DNA of 44,289 nt from Bacillota bacterium (GCA_023663285.1 JAMPHT010000025.1:1-44289), one strand, 5' to 3'; shown: positions 35,128 to 44,009, counted from the first letter of the stretch. The notes: generated by a model not told the origin, from the letters alone. Made by a program: numbers and translations.

Positions 35128-36030
35128 TTACCCCAATTTCCGCAGCAGCTTCTGCACAACGATGTTGCAGAACATCATGATCAGGAACAGGATCACCGCG
35201 ATGGTACAGGCATAACCCAGCTCATAGCGGACGTTGCCGAAATCATGCAGATGGGTCAGTATGGTATGGCCCGCGTAGCTCACAGAGGGGAAGCCCACCA
35301 GGTCGATGGAAAGCTGGGATACGGACAGGGAGCTGGTGATCTGCATCACCGCGCCGAACATCAGCTGAGGCTTCATGGAGGGCAGGATAATATACCACAG
35401 CTCCTGCCAGCGGTTCTTCACGCCTTCCACCGCGCCTGCCTCCAGCAGGGACTTATCCAGATTCTGGAAGCCTGCGATAAAGGTCAGGAAGCTGACCCCA
35501 AGGCTCAACCACAGCTGTACGATGATCAGGATCGGCATGATGTATTCCTTTGTCACCAGCCACTGGACCGCTTCCTGGGTGATGCCAAGCTTCATGAGCC
35601 AGGCGTTTACCCACCCGTAGGAGTCGGAGGAAAACAGTAGCTTCCACACCAGATAAGCGTTGCCGGAGATGGACGGCGCATAGAATACCAGCGTCATGAT
35701 GGCCCTTGGTATCCTGGGCAGGTCGTTTACCATCCAGGCAAACAGAAAGCACATGATGTAGCTCACCGGCCCGGTAATAATGGCAAAAAACAGGGTGTTC
35801 TTGATTGCCGTCAGAAAGATCGGGTCATATACTATCAGATCCAGATAATTGCTCCAGCCCACAAACTCAGGGGCCTCCACCATATTAAAGGAGGTAAAGC
35901 TGAACACAATGGACACAAGCACAGGCAAAAGCGTAAATATGAAAAATATGATCCCAAAGGGCGCGATCATCAGATATTTATACTTATGCCTTCTCCAGGT
36001 ATCGGCAAAGCCGCCTTTTTTCTTATTCAT
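35128..36030 (-). CDS. carbohydrate ABC transporter permease (MalF type), pair 1
   Basis: 300 residues, six helices, EAA loop LLEAGAVEGVKNRWQELWYI. Its start overlaps the giant binding-protein gene by eight bases, so that binding protein and this permease pair probably form one importer. Confidence 0.92.
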   Translation of the reverse strand: MNKKKGGFADTWRRHKYKYLMIAPFGIIFFIFTLLPVLVSIVFSFTSFNMVEAPEFVGWSNYLDLIVYDPIFLTAIKNTLFFAIITGPVSYIMCFLFAWMVNDLPRIPRAIMTLVFYAPSISGNAYLVWKLLFSSDSYGWVNAWLMKLGITQEAVQWLVTKEYIMPILIIVQLWLSLGVSFLTFIAGFQNLDKSLLEAGAVEGVKNRWQELWYIILPSMKPQLMFGAVMQITSSLSVSQLSIDLVGFPSVSYAGHTILTHLHDFGNVRYELGYACTIAVILFLIMMFCNIVVQKLLRKLG

Positions 36031-38968
36031 AGCTTCCTCCCCCCTCTTCCTTCACTGACAGATGCAGCTCCTCCCGTTTCCGGGTAAGCTCCTGATCAAT
36101 GTCCTTGATATTCAGGTACAGCGTCTCTCTGGGATTTGCGTGGTCGGATACCACATCGTTAAAGGAATACTGCACCATACGGGTCGTCATGTAGTTTCCG
36201 GGAACCGCCCGGATACCTATGTTCTGCTCGAACTGACTAAGCAGGCTGCTCAACTCCGCGTTGCTCCAGGGCAGCTGCTTCAAGACCTCCGGGTCGGCCG
36301 CTGCGTACCTGGCAGAGGTCCCCATGAGAGCCTCCAGGGAATTGGCAAACTGCAGCTGGGTGTCCGTGGAGGTCCACCACTTCAGAAACTCCCAGCAGGA
36401 ATCCAGATCCCGGTTCTTCGCCATAATGACGGACTGGGTGGTGTCCACCGCGAAGGAGCGGTCTATGCTTCCGTCCTCCTGCACCACGCCGGGAATGGGA
36501 TGAAAGCTCCAGAGACCCTTGATCTCCGGAGCAAAGATCTCCAGCTGGTTAAAGGTAGTATAATTGGTAATGCCCACCGGGATCTCTCCCGTGCGGAAAC
36601 GGTTGCTGAAATCCACCTGCACATCCAGGCCATAGCCGGTAAAGAAATCCGTGTAGTCCTTAAAGGCAATCATGGCCGCGTCGCTGGCCAGACCGCTCTC
36701 AATGCCGTAATCATTGCCCTCTCCCAGATAAGGGTCGCCGCCGTTCTGCATCACCATCCCCAGGTAAAGGTTCATATTGTAGGCAATGGAGCTGCTGTTG
36801 GTGGTGGCCTCCGTCTGCTGCACATTGGGTATGTAAATATTGTAATTGTTTTTCTGCAGCTCCGGTATCATCTCACGAAGCTCCTGCCAGGTATCGGGCA
36901 CCTCCAGTCCCAGCTCCGAAAGGATGTCGTCCCTGGTAAACAGCATCATAAAGGTGGTCTGTTCCGGAATTCCGTAATAGCCTCCCTGGAAAGCGGAAGC
37001 CTCCAGAGAGCTGTCATAAAACCGCTCCGTGGCCTGTTCATAGCCCTCCAGCCCGGACAGCTCCTGCACCGCGTTACGCATGGCAAAATCCTGTAAGGTG
37101 CTCTGGCCTAAGCCAATCACCACGTCGGGCCCGTTTCCTGCCAGCGCCGCCCGCAGCACCACGTCCACGGGAATCAACTGCAGATTCACGGAGATATCCG
37201 TATCCGGCGTGAATTCCTCCTCGATCATATTCTGGATCATCTGGGCCTGCTCGCGGCCGTAGGAGGCAAGCCATACCTTGATGGACTTTGCGCCGCTGCC
37301 GGAATCTCCCTCGGTGATCTGGCTGTTCTTGATAAAGAAGGTAGAGAAAAACCGCACTGTGCCGTTGCCAAGTCCGGCGAAGAAGGAATCCCGCGCCCTG
37401 GGCAGCTTTGCGTTCTCGGCGCTGAGCACCAGATAATCCAGCTCTAACGGCATGGACGCCACGTTCACCAGCCAGGTGCCCAGAGCGGAGACATTATTTT
37501 TAAACTGTCCCAGCTCCATGATAACGCTCTCCGGATCGTCCGCAAGCCAGGAAGCCTCCATGGCCATCTTTTCCAGCATGGCCGTATTCTCGCCCTTTTC
37601 GCCGGTGATAGCCACGATCTCGTCGATGACGGAGTAGAGGATCTCGCTCTGCTCCCGCATGGTCTCCACAAAATCCGGCAACTTCTTTACGATCTCATAA
37701 TCAATGAACCGGTTGGGCACCTGCCCTGTCAGCTGGATCACATCCAGATAGGCGGCATTTAAGACAGTCATGCTCTCCTCCACCTGGGTGATAATGCTTC
37801 CCATGGGGCCCATGACATTCTCCAGGGTGATGGTGTTCACCCCTTCCTGAAGATGGAACAGGTAAGGATTTCCCGCCTCGTCCGCCACGGTATAGTTGTT
37901 CATACCGTTCTGATAATCAAAGCCGATGGCCTGCATCTCCGCGTAGGGGACCTGACCGTTCACATACAGCCTGCGGTAGCTTGTAACGCCCCTGTTCAGG
38001 TTCTGGCGTCCCTTGAAGGACAGCTCGTAAAGTCCCTCCTGCACCACCTCTACCTGCCAGGTGATGGAATCTCCGGGCTGCGCCCAGTTCTCCGCCCCGA
38101 TGGTATTGTAGACTATGTAATAGGGATGAAAGGGCTGCAGCTCGCTGTCCGAATAATTCTTCTGAATATTGATGGAGGATGAGCTCTTGATGATGCCCGC
38201 CGTTCCGTCGATCTGACGTTCCGCCTGATAGATAAAATTCTCTCCGTCGTAGACTGAATACTGACCCTTAAGGGTCTCTATCACATCGGCATAGGCAGCG
38301 GGCTGCTCCGCCGCCTTAAAGGTAATGGAGGTAAACTCCATGGGCTCCTTGATGACCTCAAAGCCGATGGTATGCTTTCCCTTCTCCAGATACACGATCA
38401 GCGCGCCGTTGTTCCGTCTCTGATAATCCTCCAGGAACCACTTCGTCTCGCTGTATACCTCGTCCGCCTCAGGGCGGATCTCGTTCTTATTCTTTTCCCG
38501 GATCTCCCTGTCCTGCCACCAGCGCTTGATCACTATCTGGGACAGGGCCTCGTAGGGGATCTCCCCGTCTATGTACACCTTTCTCTGGATATCGGAGGTA
38601 GTTCCGGGCAAAGCGATATAGCCCAGCTCCACATTGTAGAAGCCGGACTCCGCCACCTGGAACTCCCATGTAATGGTTCCGTTATCCTCAGTCAGAATTC
38701 CTTGCTCTCCTATATTCGCGATCATATCCGCCGACAGGGTGAACTTCTCCAGATCCACCGCCACCTCGCTGCCGGACAGATTCCCGTCGTAACCGTTTGC
38801 CTCCAGGTACTCCCGGTAGCTGTCCTCATATGAGACTGTCGTCTGCTTTGGAACAGCGTTTGCCTCACTGCGCGCCCCTGACCGGGCTCCCATGACCACC
38901 AATAAAATGATGATGACTGCCGCTGCCGCCAGTGCCGCTATTAATTTACTGTTCGTTTTCAATTTCAT
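36023..38968 (-). CDS. giant extracellular binding protein, carbohydrate-binding modules fused to ABC solute-binding domain
   Basis: 981 residues from the ATG at 38968 behind GAGAGG. Uncleaved-type N-terminal helix (~8-28), no lipobox. Two similar beta-sandwich modules (~60-215 and ~240-400), each built around an EFQVAESGFYNVELGY or WQVEVVQEGLYELSFKG motif and a YVDGEIPY/YVNGQVPY motif, resemble CBM6/CBM35-type modules. A helical linker (~410-520) leads to a family-1 solute-binding domain (~550-960; GPDVVIGLG, WEFLKWWTS, EALMGTSARY). Normal binding proteins are ~400-450 residues, so this is about twice as long. Confidence 0.82.
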   Translation of the reverse strand: MKLKTNSKLIAALAAAAVIIILLVVMGARSGARSEANAVPKQTTVSYEDSYREYLEANGYDGNLSGSEVAVDLEKFTLSADMIANIGEQGILTEDNGTITWEFQVAESGFYNVELGYIALPGTTSDIQRKVYIDGEIPYEALSQIVIKRWWQDREIREKNKNEIRPEADEVYSETKWFLEDYQRRNNGALIVYLEKGKHTIGFEVIKEPMEFTSITFKAAEQPAAYADVIETLKGQYSVYDGENFIYQAERQIDGTAGIIKSSSSINIQKNYSDSELQPFHPYYIVYNTIGAENWAQPGDSITWQVEVVQEGLYELSFKGRQNLNRGVTSYRRLYVNGQVPYAEMQAIGFDYQNGMNNYTVADEAGNPYLFHLQEGVNTITLENVMGPMGSIITQVEESMTVLNAAYLDVIQLTGQVPNRFIDYEIVKKLPDFVETMREQSEILYSVIDEIVAITGEKGENTAMLEKMAMEASWLADDPESVIMELGQFKNNVSALGTWLVNVASMPLELDYLVLSAENAKLPRARDSFFAGLGNGTVRFFSTFFIKNSQITEGDSGSGAKSIKVWLASYGREQAQMIQNMIEEEFTPDTDISVNLQLIPVDVVLRAALAGNGPDVVIGLGQSTLQDFAMRNAVQELSGLEGYEQATERFYDSSLEASAFQGGYYGIPEQTTFMMLFTRDDILSELGLEVPDTWQELREMIPELQKNNYNIYIPNVQQTEATTNSSSIAYNMNLYLGMVMQNGGDPYLGEGNDYGIESGLASDAAMIAFKDYTDFFTGYGLDVQVDFSNRFRTGEIPVGITNYTTFNQLEIFAPEIKGLWSFHPIPGVVQEDGSIDRSFAVDTTQSVIMAKNRDLDSCWEFLKWWTSTDTQLQFANSLEALMGTSARYAAADPEVLKQLPWSNAELSSLLSQFEQNIGIRAVPGNYMTTRMVQYSFNDVVSDHANPRETLYLNIKDIDQELTRKREELHLSVKEEGGGSYE

Positions 38969-39003
38969 AGGGCGCCCTCTCATTTTCCATTCCCGATTTG
39001 GTA

Positions 39004-39039
39004 AAAACGGGCGGTAGGCCCCAGCCTCCCGCCCGTTTT
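39004..39039 (-). terminator. terminator/attenuator after the first binding protein
   Basis: Arms 39004-39018 and 39025-39039 pair at 14 of 15 positions (core AAAACGGGCGG), followed by TTTTT on the minus strand. It lies between the first binding-protein gene and the other ten genes, so part of transcription should stop here. Confidence 0.8.
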
Positions 39040-39081
39040 ACGCATTTCACAACATACAGTTTTATACCAAACAATTTCCCA

Positions 39082-41211
39082 TTATTCTGCAGCCGCCACT
39101 GTGACCTCCAGAGTCGCGCTGGCTGTGTTGCCCGCGTAGTCCGTCACTGTGACCTCTACATTGTAGGTGCCCGGTGTAGTGGTATCCAGCTCGGACAGGT
39201 CTGCGGTAATGCTGTCGATCACATCCAGACCGTCTGCATCCACTGCGGACTCCACGAAGTTCTTCCAGTCGATGCCGGAAGCGTCGGTATCCACCGCTAC
39301 GGTATCAGGCTCCGCCTTAGGCGTGATCACGGGAGCTGCGGTATTGTCAGGGTCATATACCACGACCTTGAACCGGGAGGTCTCCTCGTTGCCTGAGGAA
39401 TCGCTGATATGGATCTTCACGGAGCTGTCGCCCTCATAAATGCCTACGGTATCCAGACTCTCCTGGAAGCTGCCGCCGGTCATATCTTCAAAGGTCGCGC
39501 TTGCGGGATCCAAGACGCCGTCAACGGAATCCTCCGCGGTAAAGTACTGTGTCCAGTCGATATCCTCATACTTGGTTCCCACGGGAACTACAACGGTCTC
39601 CTTGGTAATGGAAGGCTTCTGGTTGTCATGGATGGTGTCGGACGCCAGGCTGTTGGCAATGTCGCTCATCAGGTTGTTCATGGCGTCCTTGTTTGCTTTG
39701 ATGGTCACGTCATAGGATGAGGTGCCGTCCACGCCCGTCAGGGACTTGCCCAGCAGGGTCGCAAAGGAAGCGTCGTTGTTCTCCCAGATGCCCAGCAGTC
39801 CTGCAGGATTTCCTGCCAGGTTGTTTGCGATAGCCTGGAAGCAAGCCAGCGCATCATCGCCGTACTCCTCATTATAAAGGTCAACGCCATAGCCCGCCAG
39901 CACATTAGCCGATGCGGAATCCTTGTACTGCGTCACAGAATCAACGCCGCCAAGGGACTTATAATAGGTATTCCAGTAAAGGATATATGCTTTCAGCGCC
40001 AGCTCTGTGTCAACCTTGCTGCCCTTCAGGATGCCTACGCTGTCGCCCATATTCAGCACCTGCTTGTAATCATCGCTGTCAGCAGCCAGACGGTCTGCTC
40101 TGGGCCAGGGAATGATGGCAATGCTCTCTCCACGATCGCCGCAGGAGGAAGCATAGCCGCCGATGGACCAGTTAGGCACATCCGAAAATACAGTAGCGCC
40201 GCGGCCAAAATCATTTCCGCCCTCACACCACTGGGGCACATAACCGTCGTCATAGAGTCCGCAGTCTGTCAGCAGTCCTGCAGTCCGCAACTTGTCAATA
40301 AACTGCACTGCCTCGATGGAGGCGTCGGAGTCCGCCGCAATAGCGCCGTCTCTGTAAATTCCGCTGCCGTTGGCATACATGGCTGCCAGAGCCGCATAGC
40401 GGAAATCTGTCTCATATGCCTGGACCGTGTCATAGAAGCCTGCATCCGCGGGAGCCGCCACATTGCTGTAATAAGCGTCTACCTTGGTCAGGTAATCCTC
40501 AAAAGTGCTCCAGGTCCACTCGCCATTCAAATAAAGATCCATGGGATAGATGGTTTTGCCGCTGTCATCCTTCAGGGCGTCTACCTGCTCCAGAAGGGTC
40601 AGGTTCACCACCAGAGGGAAATAGGGCACGTAATCCATATCGTTGTCCAGCAGATAATAATGTCCGAACAGCGCCTCGTCCAGAAGCCAGGAATTCTCAT
40701 CATCCTCGAAAAGACCTACATAATCGTCCAGCTTCTGCAGGATATTCTGTGCCAGGACCGTTGCTTCGGAACCACCCCACAGCACTGCAATATCGCAGAC
40801 AGGGTCTCCCGCCAATACGCTGGTCATCAGCTCGGTACGGGTATCCTCCGCATACTGAATAAACTCAAATTCCACGTTCAACTCGTTCTTGATAGCGTCC
40901 AGTCCGGCAAGGGCTGCCTGTCTCTCTGACTCGCCCATGGTATACTCGCCCGTCACATCATCCACATGATAAGGGTCAAGAGCGTTTACCCAGTGGGTTC
41001 CGTAGCGGATCACCGTGGTTTCCGCCGGGACCTCCGGCGCAGGCGTGCTCTCCGGCGCAGGCGTGCTTTCCGGTGTGCTCTCACTGGGCTCCTGAGAAGT
41101 ACCCCCCCCACTCGATTCAGCGCTGCCGCCGGTCTCGGCACTACCGCCGCAGGCTGCCAGTGAGAAAGCCATAACAGCACTCATCATCAAGGCTACTACT
41201 TTCTTTTTCAT
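39082..41211 (-). CDS. ABC solute-binding lipoprotein with two C-terminal Ig-like domains
   Basis: 709 residues. Lipobox SLAAC with Cys21, then a Ser/Pro/Glu linker (repeated STPAPE, ~25-62). A family-1 solute-binding domain (~65-540; GDPVCDIAVLWGG, FSDVPNWSIGGYA, LKAYILYWNTYYKS) precedes two bacterial Ig-like/DUF5011 domains (~550-635 and ~640-709; DTVGIYEGDSSVKIHISDSSGNE, parts DTVGIYEG and TPGTYNVEVTVTDYAGN). First gene of the operon, under its own operator. The Ig-like domains may push the binding site away from the membrane. Confidence 0.85.
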   Translation of the reverse strand: MKKKVVALMMSAVMAFSLAACGGSAETGGSAESSGGGTSQEPSESTPESTPAPESTPAPEVPAETTVIRYGTHWVNALDPYHVDDVTGEYTMGESERQAALAGLDAIKNELNVEFEFIQYAEDTRTELMTSVLAGDPVCDIAVLWGGSEATVLAQNILQKLDDYVGLFEDDENSWLLDEALFGHYYLLDNDMDYVPYFPLVVNLTLLEQVDALKDDSGKTIYPMDLYLNGEWTWSTFEDYLTKVDAYYSNVAAPADAGFYDTVQAYETDFRYAALAAMYANGSGIYRDGAIAADSDASIEAVQFIDKLRTAGLLTDCGLYDDGYVPQWCEGGNDFGRGATVFSDVPNWSIGGYASSCGDRGESIAIIPWPRADRLAADSDDYKQVLNMGDSVGILKGSKVDTELALKAYILYWNTYYKSLGGVDSVTQYKDSASANVLAGYGVDLYNEEYGDDALACFQAIANNLAGNPAGLLGIWENNDASFATLLGKSLTGVDGTSSYDVTIKANKDAMNNLMSDIANSLASDTIHDNQKPSITKETVVVPVGTKYEDIDWTQYFTAEDSVDGVLDPASATFEDMTGGSFQESLDTVGIYEGDSSVKIHISDSSGNEETSRFKVVVYDPDNTAAPVITPKAEPDTVAVDTDASGIDWKNFVESAVDADGLDVIDSITADLSELDTTTPGTYNVEVTVTDYAGNTASATLEVTVAAAE

Positions 41212-41240
41212 CCTTTTCCTCCTTTATTGATCGCCGTTTT

Positions 41241-41254
41241 TGAAATCGGTTTCA
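41241..41254. promoter_or_regulatory. LacI-family operator O1 at the carbohydrate operon start
   Basis: TGAAATCGGTTTCA, a LacI/cre-type palindrome with central CG. It lies directly after the -10 of the operon promoter, over the transcription start, where a bound repressor would block initiation. Confidence 0.85.
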
Positions 41255-41261
41255 TATTTAT

Positions 41262-41290
41262 ATGATAAATTTACATGGACATTTTGTCAA
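41262..41290 (-). promoter_or_regulatory. carbohydrate operon promoter
   Basis: On the minus strand consensus TTGACA (41285-41290), a 17-base spacer, TATCAT (41262-41267). AT-rich upstream region. Operator O1 lies just downstream. Confidence 0.85.
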
Positions 41291-41404
41291 TGTCTTTTTT
41301 TCATTTTTTAGAATCCATTGTCTATTTTGTCATTTTATACAAATTTTCACCTTGCATTTTTGTGCATATATTTATTTATGCCGCCATTGCCCCGAAAATG
41401 ACAG

Positions 41405-41416
41405 GAAATCGGTTTC
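41405..41416. promoter_or_regulatory. LacI-family operator O2
   Basis: GAAATCGGTTTC, identical over 12 bases to the core of O1 and 163 bases away, between the two divergent promoters. Two equal sites suggest DNA looping. Confidence 0.75.
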
Positions 41417-41469
41417 GAGATATGCTTTCGGTCATATGTTCCCGTATTCCTTCCGCTGTTTTTCGGCTA

Positions 41470-41498
41470 GTGACAAATTTCCTTAATTGGTGTATAAT
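41470..41498 (+). promoter_or_regulatory. lacI promoter
   Basis: GTGACA (41470-41475), a 17-base spacer, consensus TATAAT (41493-41498). Confidence 0.75.
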
Positions 41499-41558
41499 GG
41501 CATATCATATAGGTGCTCCGCAGCTATACGGCTGAAAGAGCATTATGGTCCTCGTTCA

Positions 41559-41572
41559 TGAAAGCGCTTTCA
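41559..41572. promoter_or_regulatory. cre-like palindrome in the lacI leader
   Basis: TGAAAGCGCTTTCA, a perfect 14-base palindrome that fits the CcpA cre consensus, about 55 bases after the predicted lacI transcription start. It could serve CcpA or auto-repression. Its centre (GCGC) differs from O1/O2 (TCGG), which favours a different regulator such as CcpA. Confidence 0.75.
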
Positions 41573-41636
41573 CATTTCAAAGGAAAGCTCGTACATACCA
41601 TTATTGAGAGGAATCAAAGGGAAAGGCACTGCAGTT

Positions 41637-42689
41637 ATGGAAGACTTACGAGCCTTAGAGGGAAAGAAAATCACAATTTACGACATTGCAAGAGAGGCAG
41701 GCGTCTCTCCCGCCACTGTGTCCAGAGTGCTGACAAGCAATGCAAAGGTAAAATCTGACAAGCAGGAGGCGGTCCGGGCGGTCATCGCCAAATATAACTT
41801 CCGACCCAACGCCCTGGCAAGAGGGCTGACCGAGACCCGCCGCAAGGTCATCGGCATCATTATGGCAGACGTCCGCAATCCCTATTATGCCAATCTGTTC
41901 GTAGCCTGCGAACAGGCGGCACGTGCCAAGGGTTATTCCCTCCTTCTGGAAAATTCTCTGGGACAGCAGGAGATCGAGGAGCAGCAGCTGGTCCTTATGG
42001 AAGAGCAGAGGGTGGACGCTATCATATTGGTGGGCGGCCGGGCGGACGATCTGCACTCCAACGAAGCTTTTGTGGAAAAGGTGAACCAGGTCAGCAATTC
42101 CATTCCCGTCATCCTCACCGGTAAGCTGGACGGCACTTCCTGCTGCCAGGTACGCATCGACGCCATCAAGACCATGGATCTGGTCATGGAGCACCTGATC
42201 GGCCTGGGACATAAGGACATCGCTCTGGTAGGCGGTCTTGACAGCGTGGCGGCCTCCTACGAAAAGAGAATGCGTTATAAACAGATCCTGGCAAAATACC
42301 AGATTCCCTGCCATCCCGAATACTATGAGACCTACGGCAGCTACGATTACGAAACCGGCTATATACAGACCCGCAAACTGCTTGCGCTGAAGAATATCCC
42401 CACCGCCATCATCGGCATCAATGATTCAGCTTCCGCAGGCGCTATGAACTGCATTCTGGAGCAGGGGCTTCGGATCCCCGATGACATATCCGTGGTAGGC
42501 TACGACAACACTCTCATTTGCAATGTGGTGACGCCGAGGCTTACAAGCATAGATTATAATTATGATGATTTTGCGGAAAAGCTGATCGCCACCGTAGAGG
42601 GCGTTTACAGCTCTGCCCCCCTTCCGCCGCTGCAATTGATCGAGCCCGCATTGATCGTCCGGGACTCTACGGGAAGGGCAAGAACGTGA
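41637..42689 (+). CDS. LacI family transcriptional regulator
   Basis: 350 residues from the ATG at 41637 behind GGGAAAGG; a TTG start at 41604 would add 11 residues. Helix-turn-helix ITIYDIAREAGVSPATVSRV (~12-31), hinge helix with NALARGLTETRRKVIGIIMAD (parts NALARGL, VIGIIMAD), and a periplasmic-binding-protein-like sensor domain (~65-345; DDISVVGYDNTLIC). Divergent from the carbohydrate operon and almost certainly its repressor via O1/O2. The inducer is unknown, probably a sugar or oligosaccharide. Confidence 0.93.
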   Translation: MEDLRALEGKKITIYDIAREAGVSPATVSRVLTSNAKVKSDKQEAVRAVIAKYNFRPNALARGLTETRRKVIGIIMADVRNPYYANLFVACEQAARAKGYSLLLENSLGQQEIEEQQLVLMEEQRVDAIILVGGRADDLHSNEAFVEKVNQVSNSIPVILTGKLDGTSCCQVRIDAIKTMDLVMEHLIGLGHKDIALVGGLDSVAASYEKRMRYKQILAKYQIPCHPEYYETYGSYDYETGYIQTRKLLALKNIPTAIIGINDSASAGAMNCILEQGLRIPDDISVVGYDNTLICNVVTPRLTSIDYNYDDFAEKLIATVEGVYSSAPLPPLQLIEPALIVRDSTGRART

Positions 42690-42797
42690 CGGAAGCTTCC
42701 GACAGGCTGTGCGGAAACCGTTTGAAAGCTGTAACGACAGCAACGAGGCTGAAGAAGTATAAAGCAGGCTGCGCAAAACTGCAAAAGGTATATAGAC

Positions 42798-42845
42798 AAA
42801 GGACCGACTCTCCCACATATTTCGTGGGGCGCCGGTCCTTTCATT
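42798..42845. terminator. bidirectional terminator, lacI and rpsR
   Basis: Stem AAAGGACCG (42798-42806) / CGGTCCTTT (42833-42841) with an inner CCCA/TGGG part and a following TTTTT on the plus strand. On the minus strand it lies after the rpsR stop. Confidence 0.8.
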
Positions 42846-42859
42846 TTTAGTTCTTTTAT

Positions 42860-43123
42860 CTAGTCCTGAACATAGGGCATCAAAGCAATGTGGCGCGCTC
42901 TCTTGATAGCTACGGTCAGCGCTCTCTGATGCTTTGCACAGTTGCCGGTGATACGGCGGGGCAGGATCTTGCCTCTCTCGGACACATATCTCTTCAGCTT
43001 GTTTGTATCCTTGTAATCGATCACGTTATCCTTGCCGCAGAATACACATACCTTCTTCCTTCTGTGCATCCCGCCCTTTTTCCTTACCGGCGCATCGGGT
43101 TTCTCTGCTTTATTGTAAGCCAT
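42860..43123 (-). CDS. rpsR: 30S ribosomal protein S18
   Basis: 87 residues. S18 core [20 protein letters not shown] (parts [16 protein letters not shown]) and [23 protein letters not shown] are intact. The N-terminal extension has CVFCGKD, together with the later Cys a possible zinc site as in C+ S18 forms. Last gene of rpsF-ssb-rpsR. Confidence 0.97.
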   Translation of the reverse strand: MAYNKAEKPDAPVRKKGGMHRRKKVCVFCGKDNVIDYKDTNKLKRYVSERGKILPRRITGNCAKHQRALTVAIKRARHIALMPYVQD

Positions 43124-43151
43124 TTTATATGCCTCCTATCTTAAATCAAAC

Positions 43152-43625
43152 TTAGTTAAACGGTAACTCCTCGTCAATGCCGTCCGGGATGTTCATGAAG
43201 CCGTCGCCTGCTCCGGATGCTGCTGGCGCGCTGCTGCCTCTGTCGCCATAGCCTCCATTGTTATAACCGCCGTTATAGCCCCCATCTCCGTTGCCGCCGG
43301 AAGCGTTCTTGCTCTCGGCAAATTCGATCTCATCCACCATAATGCGGACGCTGTAAACCATCTGCCCCTCTTTATTGGTGTAATTGTCGTTCTGGACTCT
43401 GCCGCTCAAGACGATCTTGGTGCCCTTGTGCAGATACCTTTCCACAAACTCCGCCTGCTTGCCAAAGCAGGTGCAGTTGAAGAAATCGGCGTCAGGCTCA
43501 CCCTCGCGCTTGAATCTCCTGTCCACTGCCACGGAAAATCTTGCCACTGCGGTCTGGCTGGCTCCCTGGGAATATCTCACCTCAGGGTCTCTCGTTAAAC
43601 GTCCCATAAGAATTACTTTGTTCAT
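43152..43625 (-). CDS. ssb: single-stranded DNA-binding protein
   Basis: 157 residues. OB fold (~1-110; MNKVILMGRLTRDPEVRYSQ, FNCTCFGKQAEFVERYLHKG in parts), glycine/asparagine-rich flexible linker (NGDGGYNGGYNNGGYGD) and an acidic tip EELPFN that contacts partner proteins. Between rpsF and rpsR as usual in Firmicutes. Confidence 0.97.
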   Translation of the reverse strand: MNKVILMGRLTRDPEVRYSQGASQTAVARFSVAVDRRFKREGEPDADFFNCTCFGKQAEFVERYLHKGTKIVLSGRVQNDNYTNKEGQMVYSVRIMVDEIEFAESKNASGGNGDGGYNGGYNNGGYGDRGSSAPAASGAGDGFMNIPDGIDEELPFN

Positions 43626-43647
43626 AATCTACTCTTCTCGCTTTCTG

Positions 43648-43938
43648 TTAAGCCTCGTCCTGTCGTACAATCAAGTATCTGATGACGTTGTCCATGATGC
43701 GGACACGGCTCTCGATCTCAGCGGGCGCAGTACTCTCAGCGTCGAATTTGATGAAGTAGTAAAAGCCCTCTTTCATCTTCTGAACTTCATAGGCAAGTCT
43801 CTTCTTGCCCCACTCGTCCACTTCCGCAATAACGCCGCCGAATCTTTCAACCAGAGCCTTGCACTTGTCGATCACTGCTGCTCTTGCATCATCTTCGATA
43901 TTAGCGGACACAACTACGGCTAATTCATACTTGTTCAT
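43648..43938 (-). CDS. rpsF: 30S ribosomal protein S6
   Basis: 96 residues from the ATG at 43938 (MNKYELAVVVSANIEDDAR) behind AGGAGGTAAC; the longer frame to 44001 is leader. Core EVDEWGKKRLAYEVQKMKEG (parts WGKKRLAYE) and the C-terminal VMDNVIRYLIVR-like strand (IMDNVIRYLIVR) are typical. S6 pairs with S18 on the ribosome. Confidence 0.97.
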   Translation of the reverse strand: MNKYELAVVVSANIEDDARAAVIDKCKALVERFGGVIAEVDEWGKKRLAYEVQKMKEGFYYFIKFDAESTAPAEIESRVRIMDNVIRYLIVRQDEA

Positions 43939-43962
43939 CTTGTTACCTCCTTTTGGTCTCTG

Positions 43963-43984
43963 GCCCGCATCCAAGGTGCGAGCA
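43963..43984 (-). promoter_or_regulatory. leader hairpin of rpsF
   Basis: In the mRNA GCTCGCA pairs with TGCGGGC (one wobble) around CCTTGGA, just upstream of the rpsF ribosome site. Firmicute rpsF leaders often carry an S6:S18 binding structure; I cannot match this one to the known motif with confidence. Confidence 0.3.
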
Positions 43985-44009
43985 AGGAATTGATTCATCA
44001 CGAATCATT

